Source of the DNA: Anaerosphaera aminiphila DSM 21120
Lineage (GTDB): Bacteria; Bacillota; Clostridia; Tissierellales; Peptoniphilaceae
Assembly: GCF_900129925.1 (NCBI RefSeq)
Contig: NZ_FQXI01000004.1
Location: 1 to 64,000 of the forward strand
Direction of reading: 5' to 3'
Length of the DNA: 64,000 bases
Below are positions 17,446 to 26,397 of the stretch, in pieces. The first letter of the stretch is position 1; each line of letters begins with the position of its first letter. A program made the position numbers and the translations under genes. A model generated the notes under the pieces. It saw only the letters and a program-made list of their open reading frames with translations, did not search any database and was not told the origin of the DNA.

Positions 17446-17490
17446 AATACCGGATTTTCTAAGTAGTAATTAAAGTTTTAATATAAAACC

Positions 17491-17528
17491 AAAAAAGTAG
17501 ACATATTTTTATAAATGTCTACTTTTTT
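17491..17528. terminator. bidirectional terminator (XRE gene / tkt)
   Basis: Arms AAAAAAGTAGACAT (17491-17504) and ATGTCTACTTTTTT (17515-17528) are perfect complements with T-runs on both strands, between convergent genes. Confidence 0.9.
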
Positions 17529-17543
17529 CATTTCTATTTGTTT

Positions 17544-19493
17544 TTACATTTCATTTAACAGTTTTTTAATGGACTCCACAGTTATTCCAAAGTATTTAAA
17601 TACTTCGCTTCCTGGACCTGAAGCTCCAAATTCATCTATAGATAAAATTTTCCCCTCATCACCGGAATATTTTTCCCAACCAAATGAAGTAGCCGCTTCC
17701 ACAACTATTCTCTTCTTGCAATTTAAAGGTATAATTTTTTCTTTATAGTCTTTGCACTGAGCTTCAAATAGTTCTCTTGAAGGCATACTAATAACTCTAA
17801 CGCCCTTTTCATCTTTAGCTGCTTCCACAGCAAGTCCGACTTCTGAGCCAGTTGCAATTATTAGTTTTTCTAAATCTCCCTCTTCTCTCTTAACTACATA
17901 GGCACCCTTTTGCGCTTCCATAGAAGAGCCCTCAAGGTTCTTTAAAGTCTGTCTTGAAAGTATTAGACAAACTGGTGTAGAATCAGATTTCATTGCCACT
18001 GACCAGCCTACAGCAGCCTCTAAAGCGTCTGCTGGCCTATATACAATGTTATTTGGAATAGATCTAAGCATGGCAAGTTGTTCTATAGGTTGGTGTGTAG
18101 GTCCATCTTCACCAACTCCAATAGAGTCATGTGTCAATATAAATATTGATGGCAAGTGTTGAATTGCACTTAATCTTATAGCCGGTTTCATATAATCTGC
18201 AAACACTAAAAATGTTGAACCATAACTTTTTAAACCGCCGTGAAGCATAATGCCATTTACTATTGCAGTCATTGCATGTTCTCTAATTCCAAAGTTAATA
18301 TTACTTCCCTCTGGAGTTTCTGCACTAAAGTTTCCGGAATTGTTCATATGTGATTTATTTGAAGGTGCAAGGTCTGCACTTCCTCCAAACATAAGGTCAA
18401 ATTTTTCAGCAATTCTATTTAGTGCCTCACCTGAGGAAGCTCTTGATGCCATATCTTTATCAAATTTATAAAATTCCTCATCTTCTAAAAATTCTAAGTC
18501 AAATTTATTATTAAAAGAATTTACTAATTTTTTATATTCTTCAGGATAATTTTTTTCATATAACTTTTCAACTCTCTTATTTTCTTCATACTTAAATAAA
18601 AGGTCTTTATTTATTTCTTCGAAGTGTCTCTTTACATCTTCTGATACATAAAAGTCTTTTTCAGGCCATTCGTAAAACTTTCTAGTTTCTAAAATACCCT
18701 CTTCTCCCAGAGGTTCTCCATGAGCTTTTGAAAGCCCTTCTCTTGGTGAGCCATATCCAATTTTAGTATCTACCTTTATAAGTGTCGGCTTTTTTTCATC
18801 TGCCTTTGCCTCATTTAAAGCATCTGTTATTTCTCTAATGCTATTTCCGTCTTTAACTTCCAATACCTGCCAGCCTAATGCCGCATATCTAAGCATTACA
18901 TTTTCTCTAAATGCCAAGTCAGTGGAACCCTCTATGGTAATGTTATTTGAATCATATAGCACTATTAACTTACCTAGTCCCAAAGTTCCTGCAAGGGAAG
19001 ATGACTCATTGGATATTCCCTCCATTAAGTCGCCATCTCCACAAATTACATAGGTGTGGTGATTAATTATCTCAATGTTTTTATTGTAGATTGCAGCTAA
19101 GTGTCTTTCAGCCATTGCCATTCCCACTGCAACTGAAATACCCTGTCCCAGTGGTCCTGTAGTAGCTTCTACTCCGGCAGTGTGTCCATACTCTGGATGA
19201 CCTGGTGTCTTTGAATTTAATTGTCTAAAATTTTCTAAATCCGAAATTTCCAAACCATATCCAAATAAGTGTAATAGTGAGTACAACATACTGGAACCAT
19301 GTCCTGCAGATAGCACAAATCTATCTCTATTAATCCACTTTGGATCCTTTGGATTGTGATTCATATTTTTCCAAACTACATATGCCGCAGGTGCTGCTCC
19401 TAGCGGAAGCCCCGGATGTCCTGAATTAGCTCTTTGTACTTGATCCACCGAAAGCATTCTAATAGTATTTATACATTTTTCTTCAATATTCAA
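17544..19493 (-). CDS. tkt: transketolase
   Basis: Thiamine-diphosphate enzyme of the non-oxidative pentose phosphate pathway, moving two-carbon units between sugar phosphates. The 649-residue protein is full length: [18 protein letters not shown] at the start, [15 protein letters not shown], the ThDP motif [18 protein letters not shown], the pyrimidine domain with [14 protein letters not shown] and [16 protein letters not shown], and a C-terminal domain ending in the activation-type fold. TTG start with AAGGAGG six nt upstream. It follows the TagA-type gene by 11 nt, so it may be the last gene of the surface-polymer operon. Confidence 0.97.
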   Translation of the reverse strand: MNIEEKCINTIRMLSVDQVQRANSGHPGLPLGAAPAAYVVWKNMNHNPKDPKWINRDRFVLSAGHGSSMLYSLLHLFGYGLEISDLENFRQLNSKTPGHPEYGHTAGVEATTGPLGQGISVAVGMAMAERHLAAIYNKNIEIINHHTYVICGDGDLMEGISNESSSLAGTLGLGKLIVLYDSNNITIEGSTDLAFRENVMLRYAALGWQVLEVKDGNSIREITDALNEAKADEKKPTLIKVDTKIGYGSPREGLSKAHGEPLGEEGILETRKFYEWPEKDFYVSEDVKRHFEEINKDLLFKYEENKRVEKLYEKNYPEEYKKLVNSFNNKFDLEFLEDEEFYKFDKDMASRASSGEALNRIAEKFDLMFGGSADLAPSNKSHMNNSGNFSAETPEGSNINFGIREHAMTAIVNGIMLHGGLKSYGSTFLVFADYMKPAIRLSAIQHLPSIFILTHDSIGVGEDGPTHQPIEQLAMLRSIPNNIVYRPADALEAAVGWSVAMKSDSTPVCLILSRQTLKNLEGSSMEAQKGAYVVKREEGDLEKLIIATGSEVGLAVEAAKDEKGVRVISMPSRELFEAQCKDYKEKIIPLNCKKRIVVEAATSFGWEKYSGDEGKILSIDEFGASGPGSEVFKYFGITVESIKKLLNEM

Positions 19494-19504
19494 AGTATTC
19501 CTCC

Positions 19505-20260
19505 TTATTTAACAGAATCTCTATCTAGCAAAATTGAAACTAAAAATTTTGGAATTGCAATTTGTCTCTTTATTCTAGATGGATTCGTAACTAATCTATA
19601 AAACCACTCCAAATTTAATTTTATAAAAATATCAGGCGCTCTTTTTGATTCCCCTGCCAATATATCTATTACCCCGCCGTTTCCAATTATTAGTTTGGAT
19701 TTTAATTTTTTAGCATTTTCTTCCATCCACAGTTCCTGCTTTGGATACCCCAATCCCAAAAAAATTATATCCGGTTTTAGTTCATTTATTTCTCTTATTA
19801 CTTCTATTTCTTCTTCATGATCTTTTATTCCAAGATGAGTTCCCTTAAAATATCCATGGTGATAGCCCACTACATTTAAATCAGAATACTTTTCCCTTAA
19901 ATTTAAATATGCCTTTTCTACTACTTCCGGCTTTGTTCCAAGCAAATACAGACTATATCCCTCTTCTCTGGCTATATCTATTAACTTCATAGATATATCA
20001 AAGCCTGTTACTCTTTCCTTTAAAGGTTTTTTTCGTATTTTTGCTCCATATATGAGACCTATTCCATCAGGTACCGATAAATCTTTAGTATTTAAAATTT
20101 CTCTTAATTCAGGATTGTTTTTAGCGTCCATAACTATTTCAGTATTTGGTGTGACAACTGTGTGCATTTTATCTTCTTTTAAAAAACCTTTAATTATATC
20201 TATAGCTTCATTAAAATTTACATTGCATATATCTACGCCAAAGATACTGACCTTATCCAT
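19505..20260 (-). CDS. WecG/TagA/CpsF family glycosyltransferase
   Basis: 251 residues of the GT26 family, which transfers an N-acetylhexosaminuronic or N-acetylmannosaminyl residue onto a lipid-linked GlcNAc in wall polymer synthesis. Recognisable are [62 protein letters not shown] (the E-x-W region) and [15 protein letters not shown]. It follows csaB by only 3 nt and precedes tkt. With CsaB and DUF5693 it suggests synthesis of a pyruvylated secondary wall polymer. The exact sugar cannot be told from sequence. Confidence 0.93.
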   Translation of the reverse strand: MDKVSIFGVDICNVNFNEAIDIIKGFLKEDKMHTVVTPNTEIVMDAKNNPELREILNTKDLSVPDGIGLIYGAKIRKKPLKERVTGFDISMKLIDIAREEGYSLYLLGTKPEVVEKAYLNLREKYSDLNVVGYHHGYFKGTHLGIKDHEEEIEVIREINELKPDIIFLGLGYPKQELWMEENAKKLKSKLIIGNGGVIDILAGESKRAPDIFIKLNLEWFYRLVTNPSRIKRQIAIPKFLVSILLDRDSVK

Positions 20261-20263
20261 ATC

Positions 20264-21382
20264 TCACCTCATAAGTATTTCTCTTACTGCCTCGTTGTGC
20301 TCATCTGTTAAAGAATAAAATTTACCCAGATGATTATTAGTTTCTTCTCTTAACCTCTTTAAATTGGAAATCGCAAAAAATACTTCTTCTGCAACTTCTT
20401 CCGCCTTGAAATTTTCCACATATAGTCTTTGAACTCTATCTAATTCTTTCATAAATCCATCTATTTTCGGATCATAGGAAATTCCAATTGGATAAGCTCC
20501 CATTAGCGTTCCAAATACAAGACCGTGTAATCTCATCGAAACCATTATATCTATATTTCCCACAAGTGACAAGTAACTTTCCACGTGTAAGTACTCTTCT
20601 ACTAAATAAATATTTTCATACTTTTCTCTTAGGGAGTTATATATTTTTCTTTCTACTTCCAAGTCTAAGTGATAAAAAAAAGGAATTAATATAACATTTA
20701 CATCTTCTCTACCAAGTAATATTTCAATACTCTTTTTTATTTCTTCAATAGTTCTACTACCATAGTTCTTCCAATTCATAATAGTAAAGGCAATATTTAG
20801 TTTTTCCTCTTTTACTCCAAGTCCCTCTAATATTAATTTGCCCTCATCTTTTGATGGCTTGTTAATTCCAAAAACCGTATCTGTAGTAACCAGTACTTCT
20901 CTATTTACTCCCAGTTCATTTAACTCTCTTGCAGATTGGCTGTCTCTTACGTTTATAAAGTCAACTTTGTTTAATATTTTCTTTGTTAAATACCTATTTC
21001 TCTTTAGTGTAATAGGTCCTATCCCCTGAGAATATATAAATGTCTTTTTTTTATACAATAATCCCAATCTCAATATTGCAAGATAGTAGAGTATTGATTT
21101 CTTACTCGTCACATCTTGAAGTAGTGATCCCCCTCCTGAGAGAATCATGTCACAATCTCTTACTTCCTTAATTATTTCAAAAATATTTGATCTATTTACA
21201 CTTTTTACATTGTATTTAAAGCTAGTCCAATCAGGATTTTTAGACAACACAACTATATCAGCATCACACTTTGATGAGATGCCGTCTACAAGGCCCTTTA
21301 GTATGGCCTCATCTCCTATGTTATTGTATCCATAGTATCCTGAAACTAGAATTTTCTCTTTATTTTGCAATGTATTTGTCAT
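20264..21382 (-). CDS. csaB: polysaccharide pyruvyl transferase CsaB
   Basis: Adds ketal-linked pyruvate to a wall polysaccharide; in other Gram-positives this modification lets SLH-domain proteins bind the wall. The 372-residue protein has the family's SGYYGYNNIGDEAIL start, the SGGGSLLQDVTSKKS motif, YSQGIGPI, and SMRLHGLVFGTLMGAYPIGISYDPK near the C-terminus. It overlaps the end of the DUF5693 gene by 23 nt and is followed by the TagA-type gene, so all three are expressed together. No SLH-domain protein is encoded in the window. Confidence 0.94.
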   Translation of the reverse strand: MTNTLQNKEKILVSGYYGYNNIGDEAILKGLVDGISSKCDADIVVLSKNPDWTSFKYNVKSVNRSNIFEIIKEVRDCDMILSGGGSLLQDVTSKKSILYYLAILRLGLLYKKKTFIYSQGIGPITLKRNRYLTKKILNKVDFINVRDSQSARELNELGVNREVLVTTDTVFGINKPSKDEGKLILEGLGVKEEKLNIAFTIMNWKNYGSRTIEEIKKSIEILLGREDVNVILIPFFYHLDLEVERKIYNSLREKYENIYLVEEYLHVESYLSLVGNIDIMVSMRLHGLVFGTLMGAYPIGISYDPKIDGFMKELDRVQRLYVENFKAEEVAEEVFFAISNLKRLREETNNHLGKFYSLTDEHNEAVREILMR

Positions 21383-23438
21383 ATCCCTTCCTAAATAAAT
21401 CCACTACTATTAGCATTACTGCTGAAAGTAAACAAGCCATTAAAAATTCAATTACTATTCTAACAAAACTCATTGAAAGTGGAGTTCTTATATGTGAAAA
21501 AGTATTTACAATATCAGCTTGTCCTATTGCTATAAACAAAGTCAACAATATCGCAAATATTTCTCCCCTTCTATGGTATCCCATATATATCATTAAAAAC
21601 ACTGCTGGAAATCCCATAAATAAAGCTTTGGTTCTAGGTCTAGCCGGCAAATATTTTTCAAGTAAGTTTCTAAATAACAGCTCTACTCCTGGAACTTTCG
21701 CATCAGTATTTCCGCCTCTTAATATAAAAACCGCAAGAATTCCAAGTACTGCTGCACCAAGTACAGCTTGCCAAATTTTTACATTTAAATTAAATACTTT
21801 TACTATTTCATTTGTCTTTATCTTAGGACTTTCAACTTTTTCACGTCCAAATCCAACATATGCCGCAAATATAAATACTGAAATTACCAGTGGAAGTAAT
21901 TGTGAAATTTTTACTCCTCTAAATATGTTAATTTCCGCTAAATAATTAGTTCCACTCATATAGGAAATTTCCATAAGCGATCCAACCATAGTAATCAATA
22001 TTGAAACCAATAAAATCATTGCACCATGTAAGTAAATTTTAGGCAAGGATTTAACTTTTTTCTTTCTCTTAATCTGATTGTAGTTTTCTATTACTACACA
22101 GAGAGCCAGTGAAGGATAGGTTACTATTGCAAGTAAGTTAAATAACACGTTTCCCGTATCTTCCATAATACCTACTCCGAAAAATGCAATACTTGCTAGT
22201 ACTCCCAATATAAATAAAGCTAAGCTAAGCTTACTTCCCACTGGAAATATTAATCCAAGTAGCATAATCGCCGCACATACAACTCCTATTGAAATAAATA
22301 CTTTTAAATGACTGTCTGGATTCCAATTTCCTATTGGATTTACATCTCCAACACTATATCCCTTTGGTGCCAGTCTACTATTTAAATTTTCAATAACTCT
22401 GCCATAATTTTCTGATTCAGTTATAACTTTATCATTCTTTATAAACGGCTTTAAATATACCACAGAAATATTTCTCTCAGAAATTGCCCTGTAATATACA
22501 TTTGTAAGTTCTTCTCCATTGTGATGTCCCGGTATTAAGTAGTCATATTCACTTTGTAAATAATCCCATGTGGTAAATGCTCTAATCTTTCCAACATCTT
22601 CTCTTTTTACCATGGAGTCTATTCCGTCTGTTTTCAAATGTCCTCTTTGATTAGATGCCTCAATCATTCCCAGAGAAATCCCATTAGTATTTATCCAATT
22701 TACAAAATCATCTTGTATTTTGTTGTCTTTTTCAGTATTTTTATATGCTTCTTTACCTGAAAACACTATATATCTTTGAGTTGGATTTAAATTTTCAACT
22801 GCACTTTGAAATCTCTGCATAGTACTTCTGGAGTCTTGATATCTACTATAGTAAACAGGTCTTAAGTTAATATCTAAGCCCTCTATTGACTTAATAGTAT
22901 TTATTCTATTTTCATCAAAGCCAAGTCCCACATATTCAAGTATAGAACCTACTTCTCCATCGTCGCCAACTCTCTCTTGCAATATATCATAGGCATCAGA
23001 TTTATAAGTTACTGCATCTGACGGTCTGCCCTCTATTTTTATTTCACTTTCAGAAATATATTCAACATTTCTCTTGTCTTTTAATACTTCTAATCCTTGA
23101 ACTATAAAGTTTAAGTACTCAGAGTCTCCTCTTACAATTAAATCCATTCCACTCATTTCAGTTTCTATGTGAATTTCCGGATTTTTCTTAAGCGAATTAA
23201 TTGTAGATTCATTTATTGAAATGGAATTTACTCCATTTTTTGACAGCTCTGTAAAATATTCCTTCGGCATTTTATTATCATTGTAACCTACTTTTGCAAA
23301 GTCGTCATAGTCTGCAACTACATCATAATTTTTATAGACACTTTCAGCTTTGAGTCTTCCATTTACAAAGTAAAATGAAACTCCAATTGAAATAAATATC
23401 AATATTAAAAATAATTTATTTTTATATTTACTAAACAT
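21360..23438 (-). CDS. DUF5693 family membrane protein
   Basis: 692 residues: an N-terminal membrane anchor (about 9-26), a large extracytoplasmic domain (about 27-380) that reads like a TIM-barrel/polysaccharide-deacetylase-like fold without an obvious catalytic motif, then seven or eight membrane helices (about 385-690). Proteins annotated DUF5693 commonly precede csaB in clostridia, as here (23-nt overlap). Function unknown; the context argues for export or modification of the pyruvylated wall polymer. Good AAGGAGAG before the ATG. A -10 TATAAT lies at 23483-23478 with a weak -35. Confidence 0.85.
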   Translation of the reverse strand: MFSKYKNKLFLILIFISIGVSFYFVNGRLKAESVYKNYDVVADYDDFAKVGYNDNKMPKEYFTELSKNGVNSISINESTINSLKKNPEIHIETEMSGMDLIVRGDSEYLNFIVQGLEVLKDKRNVEYISESEIKIEGRPSDAVTYKSDAYDILQERVGDDGEVGSILEYVGLGFDENRINTIKSIEGLDINLRPVYYSRYQDSRSTMQRFQSAVENLNPTQRYIVFSGKEAYKNTEKDNKIQDDFVNWINTNGISLGMIEASNQRGHLKTDGIDSMVKREDVGKIRAFTTWDYLQSEYDYLIPGHHNGEELTNVYYRAISERNISVVYLKPFIKNDKVITESENYGRVIENLNSRLAPKGYSVGDVNPIGNWNPDSHLKVFISIGVVCAAIMLLGLIFPVGSKLSLALFILGVLASIAFFGVGIMEDTGNVLFNLLAIVTYPSLALCVVIENYNQIKRKKKVKSLPKIYLHGAMILLVSILITMVGSLMEISYMSGTNYLAEINIFRGVKISQLLPLVISVFIFAAYVGFGREKVESPKIKTNEIVKVFNLNVKIWQAVLGAAVLGILAVFILRGGNTDAKVPGVELLFRNLLEKYLPARPRTKALFMGFPAVFLMIYMGYHRRGEIFAILLTLFIAIGQADIVNTFSHIRTPLSMSFVRIVIEFLMACLLSAVMLIVVDLFRKGYDKYIAK

Positions 23439-23477
23439 ACTCTCTCCTTTTTTATAACTAATTTTTAAACTCAGTTC

Positions 23478-23506
23478 ATTATACTATGAATCACCATATT
23501 TTTACA
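23478..23506 (-). promoter_or_regulatory. candidate DUF5693-csaB-tagA promoter
   Basis: The minus strand shows TATAAT (23483-23478) 17 nt after TGTAAA (23506-23501). The -35 is poor, but the position directly after the mazF terminator and about 40 bp before the start codon fits. Confidence 0.45.
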
Positions 23507-23508
23507 CA

Positions 23509-23539
23509 GAAAATAGGCTTTCAAAATATGAAAGCCTAT
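23509..23539 (-). terminator. mazF terminator
   Basis: Arms ATAGGCTTTCA (23513-23523) and TGAAAGCCTAT (23529-23539) form a perfect 11-bp stem. On the minus strand the T-run is short (TTTTC). Confidence 0.8.
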
Positions 23540-23559
23540 ATAATATGTACCTTATCCTG

Positions 23560-23904
23560 TTAAGTAATATCTAAGCTGACTTTTATAGCTCTGTCTATTT
23601 CCATCATAATGCTGTTTGGGAACTTGCCTATCTTTTCTCTTAATCTCTTTTTGTCTATAGTCCTTATCTGTTCTAGAAGAATGACAGAATTCTTTGGCAA
23701 AGGAACTCCCTTTGCGTCAACATTTATATGAGTAGGCAACTTCGCTTTATTTAGTTGTGATGTTATAGCTGCTACAATAATAGTGGGGGAATATTTGTTT
23801 CCAACGTCATTTTGAATAATAACCACTGGTCTCACTCCACCTTGCTCTGATCCTATTACAGGGGAAAGGTCTGCGTAGAAAATATCTCCTCTTTTTATTA
23901 ACAT
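23560..23904 (-). CDS. mazF: MazF/PemK-type endoribonuclease (EndoA-like)
   Basis: 114 residues of the PemK/MazF fold: [21 protein letters not shown] with the conserved RGD and the RP of [11 protein letters not shown], then [11 protein letters not shown] and the catalytic-type Thr/Ser region, ending [10 protein letters not shown]. The family cuts single-stranded mRNA at short motifs. It is very similar in layout to B. subtilis EndoA (NdoA), which is partnered by the antitoxin NdoAI encoded just upstream. Here only 64 bp separate it from the upstream AcpS-NnrD gene and no antitoxin reading frame is present. Start ATG with GGTGGA upstream. Confidence 0.92.
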   Translation of the reverse strand: MLIKRGDIFYADLSPVIGSEQGGVRPVVIIQNDVGNKYSPTIIVAAITSQLNKAKLPTHINVDAKGVPLPKNSVILLEQIRTIDKKRLREKIGKFPNSIMMEIDRAIKVSLDIT

Positions 23905-23968
23905 TCCACCGCATCCTTTTGAGATTAAAAGTATTATACTTAATTATAAATTAACTAAGCTGAGCTTG

Positions 23969-25126
23969 TCAAATAATTTGCTCAATAGCACTTGATATAT
24001 TATTTAATATATCACTTGCCACCATACTCTCCTCTCCCACTTTATCTCTGGCATAATCTCCAGCCAGCCCATGTATATAACATCCAACTGAAGCCGCCCT
24101 ATAAGTTTTAAACCCTCTACCAAGTAAAGACACTACTATGCCTGTTAAAACATCTCCTGAACCTGCTGTTGCCATTCCGGGATTTCCGGTATTGTTTATA
24201 TATGTGTCCTCACCATTTGTTACAATTGTGTTATTTCCCTTTAGTAGCAATGTGCATTTACATTCTCTTGCAAATTCCACTGCCAACTTTTCCCTTTGCT
24301 CTTCTATTTCTAAAATATCTTTTTTTATCAATCTTGAAAATTCTCCAAGATGAGGTGTTAAAACAGTAGTATAAGGTGTTCTACTTTTTAACAATGAAAT
24401 ATTTTTAGATAAGAGCGTAAGACCATCTGCATCTACAACCATTGGCTTGTCAATTTCCAATACTTCACTTAACATGTTTTCATTGGAACTTGTAAGTCCG
24501 ATTCCCGGTCCAATTGCCACTGCATCTAAACCCTTCAAAAACTCCAGCATATCTCTATCATACTCAAAAGACTTTACAATTGGCTCTATAAACTTAATGC
24601 TCATAATATCTAAAATATTTTCAGATACTATATTGTACACCAATCCACTGCCAGTTTTAAACGCTGAATTTGAACACAAATACGCACTGCCACACATTCC
24701 CTTTGAACCTGCAATTATGCCAACCTTGCCATATGTACCCTTGTGAGCGTCCTTTTCTCTTTTACCAAGAGTTCCCTTAAATAAATTATCTCCTAGCTTT
24801 GACTCAAATAGAGCTACTGAAATTGCAAAGCCGCCGTCGTGGGATATACTTATTTTAAATAGATTATCATCTACTTGTGCATAGGGGGAGTTATTTTTGT
24901 GAAATATTTTAATATCTTTAAAACTCGTCTGCCCTATTCCTGTATTTAATGCCTTTGAAACAGCTTCTTTCGTAGCATACATTCCGGCAATGCTCTGTGC
25001 TCTAAAGTTCTTTTTCTCCAAGTATTTTATTTCTTCCTCGTTAAAAACTTTATTTAAAAACTTATCTTTGTATTTTAAATAAAGTTCTCCTACTCTGTCT
25101 ACTTTTACTATATCAATTCCCACCAT
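23969..25126 (-). CDS. fused holo-ACP synthase / ADP-dependent NAD(P)H-hydrate dehydratase
   Basis: One 385-residue chain carries two enzymes. Residues 1-110 are AcpS: GIDIVKVDR (metal-binding Asp about 5) and MYATKEAVSKALNTGIG (Glu about 54), which loads phosphopantetheine onto acyl carrier protein. Residues about 125-385 are NnrD (YjeF C-terminal type): HKGTYGKVGIIAGS, VVDADGLTLL, TPHLGEFSRL and NPGMATAGSGDVLTGI, which repairs hydrated NAD(P)H with ADP. The NnrE epimerase domain is absent. The start at 25126 fits the AcpS family and follows GGAG by nine nt; an ATG at 25141 is an alternative. It overlaps the upstream glycosyltransferase gene. No frameshift separates the parts. Confidence 0.93.
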   Translation of the reverse strand: MVGIDIVKVDRVGELYLKYKDKFLNKVFNEEEIKYLEKKNFRAQSIAGMYATKEAVSKALNTGIGQTSFKDIKIFHKNNSPYAQVDDNLFKISISHDGGFAISVALFESKLGDNLFKGTLGKREKDAHKGTYGKVGIIAGSKGMCGSAYLCSNSAFKTGSGLVYNIVSENILDIMSIKFIEPIVKSFEYDRDMLEFLKGLDAVAIGPGIGLTSSNENMLSEVLEIDKPMVVDADGLTLLSKNISLLKSRTPYTTVLTPHLGEFSRLIKKDILEIEEQREKLAVEFARECKCTLLLKGNNTIVTNGEDTYINNTGNPGMATAGSGDVLTGIVVSLLGRGFKTYRAASVGCYIHGLAGDYARDKVGEESMVASDILNNISSAIEQII

Positions 25127-26117
25127 GCAAAATTTCTCCATAGAGTCTTTTTAACTCTTCTCCAACTTTTCCAATAGATTTCTTTTCAGCTACTTTGTAA
25201 CCTTCGTCTGTTAAGTCTTTTAATTTACCTTCCAGTATTTCAACTGTTTTATTTTCAAATTCATCAACTGTTTTTGCCTTATAAATATTTTCTCCATCTA
25301 CAAAAGAACTTTCATATATTGGAATATCTCTTATTAATGTCTTAGCTCTACTGGCCAGAGCTTCTAATAGCACTATCCCCTCTGTTTCTTCATATGTCGG
25401 AAAAATATATAAGTCACAAGCTCCATAGACCATTCTAAGTTCATCACTTAATACATACCCCGGAAAGTGCAAATTTTCTAAATTAGAATTTACAGCTTCT
25501 TTAATTTCACTTGAAACTAAATTTAAATCTGTATATCCAAACCAGTAAAATTCATATTGAGGTAACCTTTTTGCCAACTCCACAAATTCTAAAATTCCCT
25601 TTCTCTTTATGTAAAGACCCACAGATATAATTATTTTTTTGTCTTTGCTGCCATATTTTTTTTCAAAGTCACTTCTGTCATTTAAATTTTTATGCCAAAA
25701 GTCTAAGTCAATTCCATTTGACACAACATCTATTCTCTTCTCTATTCCGTAAGATTTCAATATGTCTTTAGAGTACTCAGAGGGAGTTAGTATTAAATTT
25801 GAAGTAGTATAGCACTTTATAATCCACTTCTTAAATAGAGGTGCTAGTTGATTTGAAAATAAAAAAGAGTTTTTAAAGTCCTCTTCTGTAGAGTGAGCAT
25901 GATATACCACCGGAATTTTCTTTTTAAGGGAGCTCTTGGCCAATTTATAGGACTTTGGAAATACTGTGTTTATATGTACTAAGTCATAACTGTCATCTAA
26001 GTCATTTGTAAATTCTACACCAGCTTTTTTAAGTGCAACTTCTTGGTGATTTATAGCATGTCCCACGCCTGACTTTTCAATTTTAGAATCACTATCTCTA
26101 AACAAAAGAACTTTCAT
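25113..26117 (-). CDS. GT4 glycosyltransferase, glycolipid-type (CpoA/LafB-like)
   Basis: 334 residues with the GT-B fold of family GT4: an N-terminal Rossmann domain (VLLFRDSDSKIEKSGVGHAI, YDLVHINTVFP), PVVYHAHSTEEDFKNS, the donor-side IISVGLYIKRKGI, and the E-x7-E motif in YEETEGIVLLEALAS. N-terminal features resemble Streptococcus CpoA and Listeria LafB, which add a second hexose to monoglucosyl-diacylglycerol; this is a family-level inference. AGAGGTG precedes the ATG. It overlaps the acpS-nnrD gene by 14 nt. The likely partner enzyme (27699-28910) lies just beyond tyrS. Confidence 0.82.
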   Translation of the reverse strand: MKVLLFRDSDSKIEKSGVGHAINHQEVALKKAGVEFTNDLDDSYDLVHINTVFPKSYKLAKSSLKKKIPVVYHAHSTEEDFKNSFLFSNQLAPLFKKWIIKCYTTSNLILTPSEYSKDILKSYGIEKRIDVVSNGIDLDFWHKNLNDRSDFEKKYGSKDKKIIISVGLYIKRKGILEFVELAKRLPQYEFYWFGYTDLNLVSSEIKEAVNSNLENLHFPGYVLSDELRMVYGACDLYIFPTYEETEGIVLLEALASRAKTLIRDIPIYESSFVDGENIYKAKTVDEFENKTVEILEGKLKDLTDEGYKVAEKKSIGKVGEELKRLYGEILHGGN

Positions 26118-26190
26118 TACAACACCTCTAACTTAATAATAATGTATATACATAAAAATTTCTATAATATTAGAAATATATTTGCAATTC

Positions 26191-26219
26191 TTGACAAAAA
26201 AAGCATAATAGTATATTAT
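26191..26219 (+). promoter_or_regulatory. tyrS promoter
   Basis: Consensus TTGACA (26191-26196), 17-nt spacer, TATTAT (26214-26219). Transcription should start near 26226, immediately before the T-box leader. Confidence 0.85.
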
Positions 26220-26226
26220 TATACGT

Positions 26227-26397
26227 AATTTAATAAAGACATAGAAGGTATACAGTAGGTTTAAAACTGAATTACAATACCTGAGTCTTAAAGTAAACTG
26301 TACTTAAACAGTAAGAGGCTACGAGCAAAGAAAGGTGGTACCACGAATGCGTCCTTTCGTAATCGTAGTTATTTTTATTTTTTGGAGGTATTATAAT
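26227..26397 (+). promoter_or_regulatory. T-box riboswitch (tyrosine), compact form
   Basis: The T-box core AGGTGGTACCACG lies at 26333-26345. Upstream a short Stem I can be drawn: AAGAC/GTCTT (26236-26240, 26285-26289), a GA-type internal loop, AGGTAT/ATACCT (26246-26251, 26277-26282), a specifier loop with TAC (Tyr, 26273-26275) followed by A, and CAGT/ACTG (26253-26256, 26266-26269) capped by a 9-nt loop. Stem III is ACTGT/ACAGT (26297-26312). The terminator form pairs ACGAATGCG (26343-26351) with CGTAATCGT (26358-26366) before a T-rich run. Uncharged tRNA-Tyr should favour the antiterminator and tyrS expression. Confidence 0.9.

Noticed and set aside
21271-21945. 224-codon plus-strand reading frame
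   Set aside because: It is antisense to the hydrophobic end of the DUF5693 gene and csaB; long antisense frames are common opposite membrane-protein genes. No ribosome-binding site or family match.
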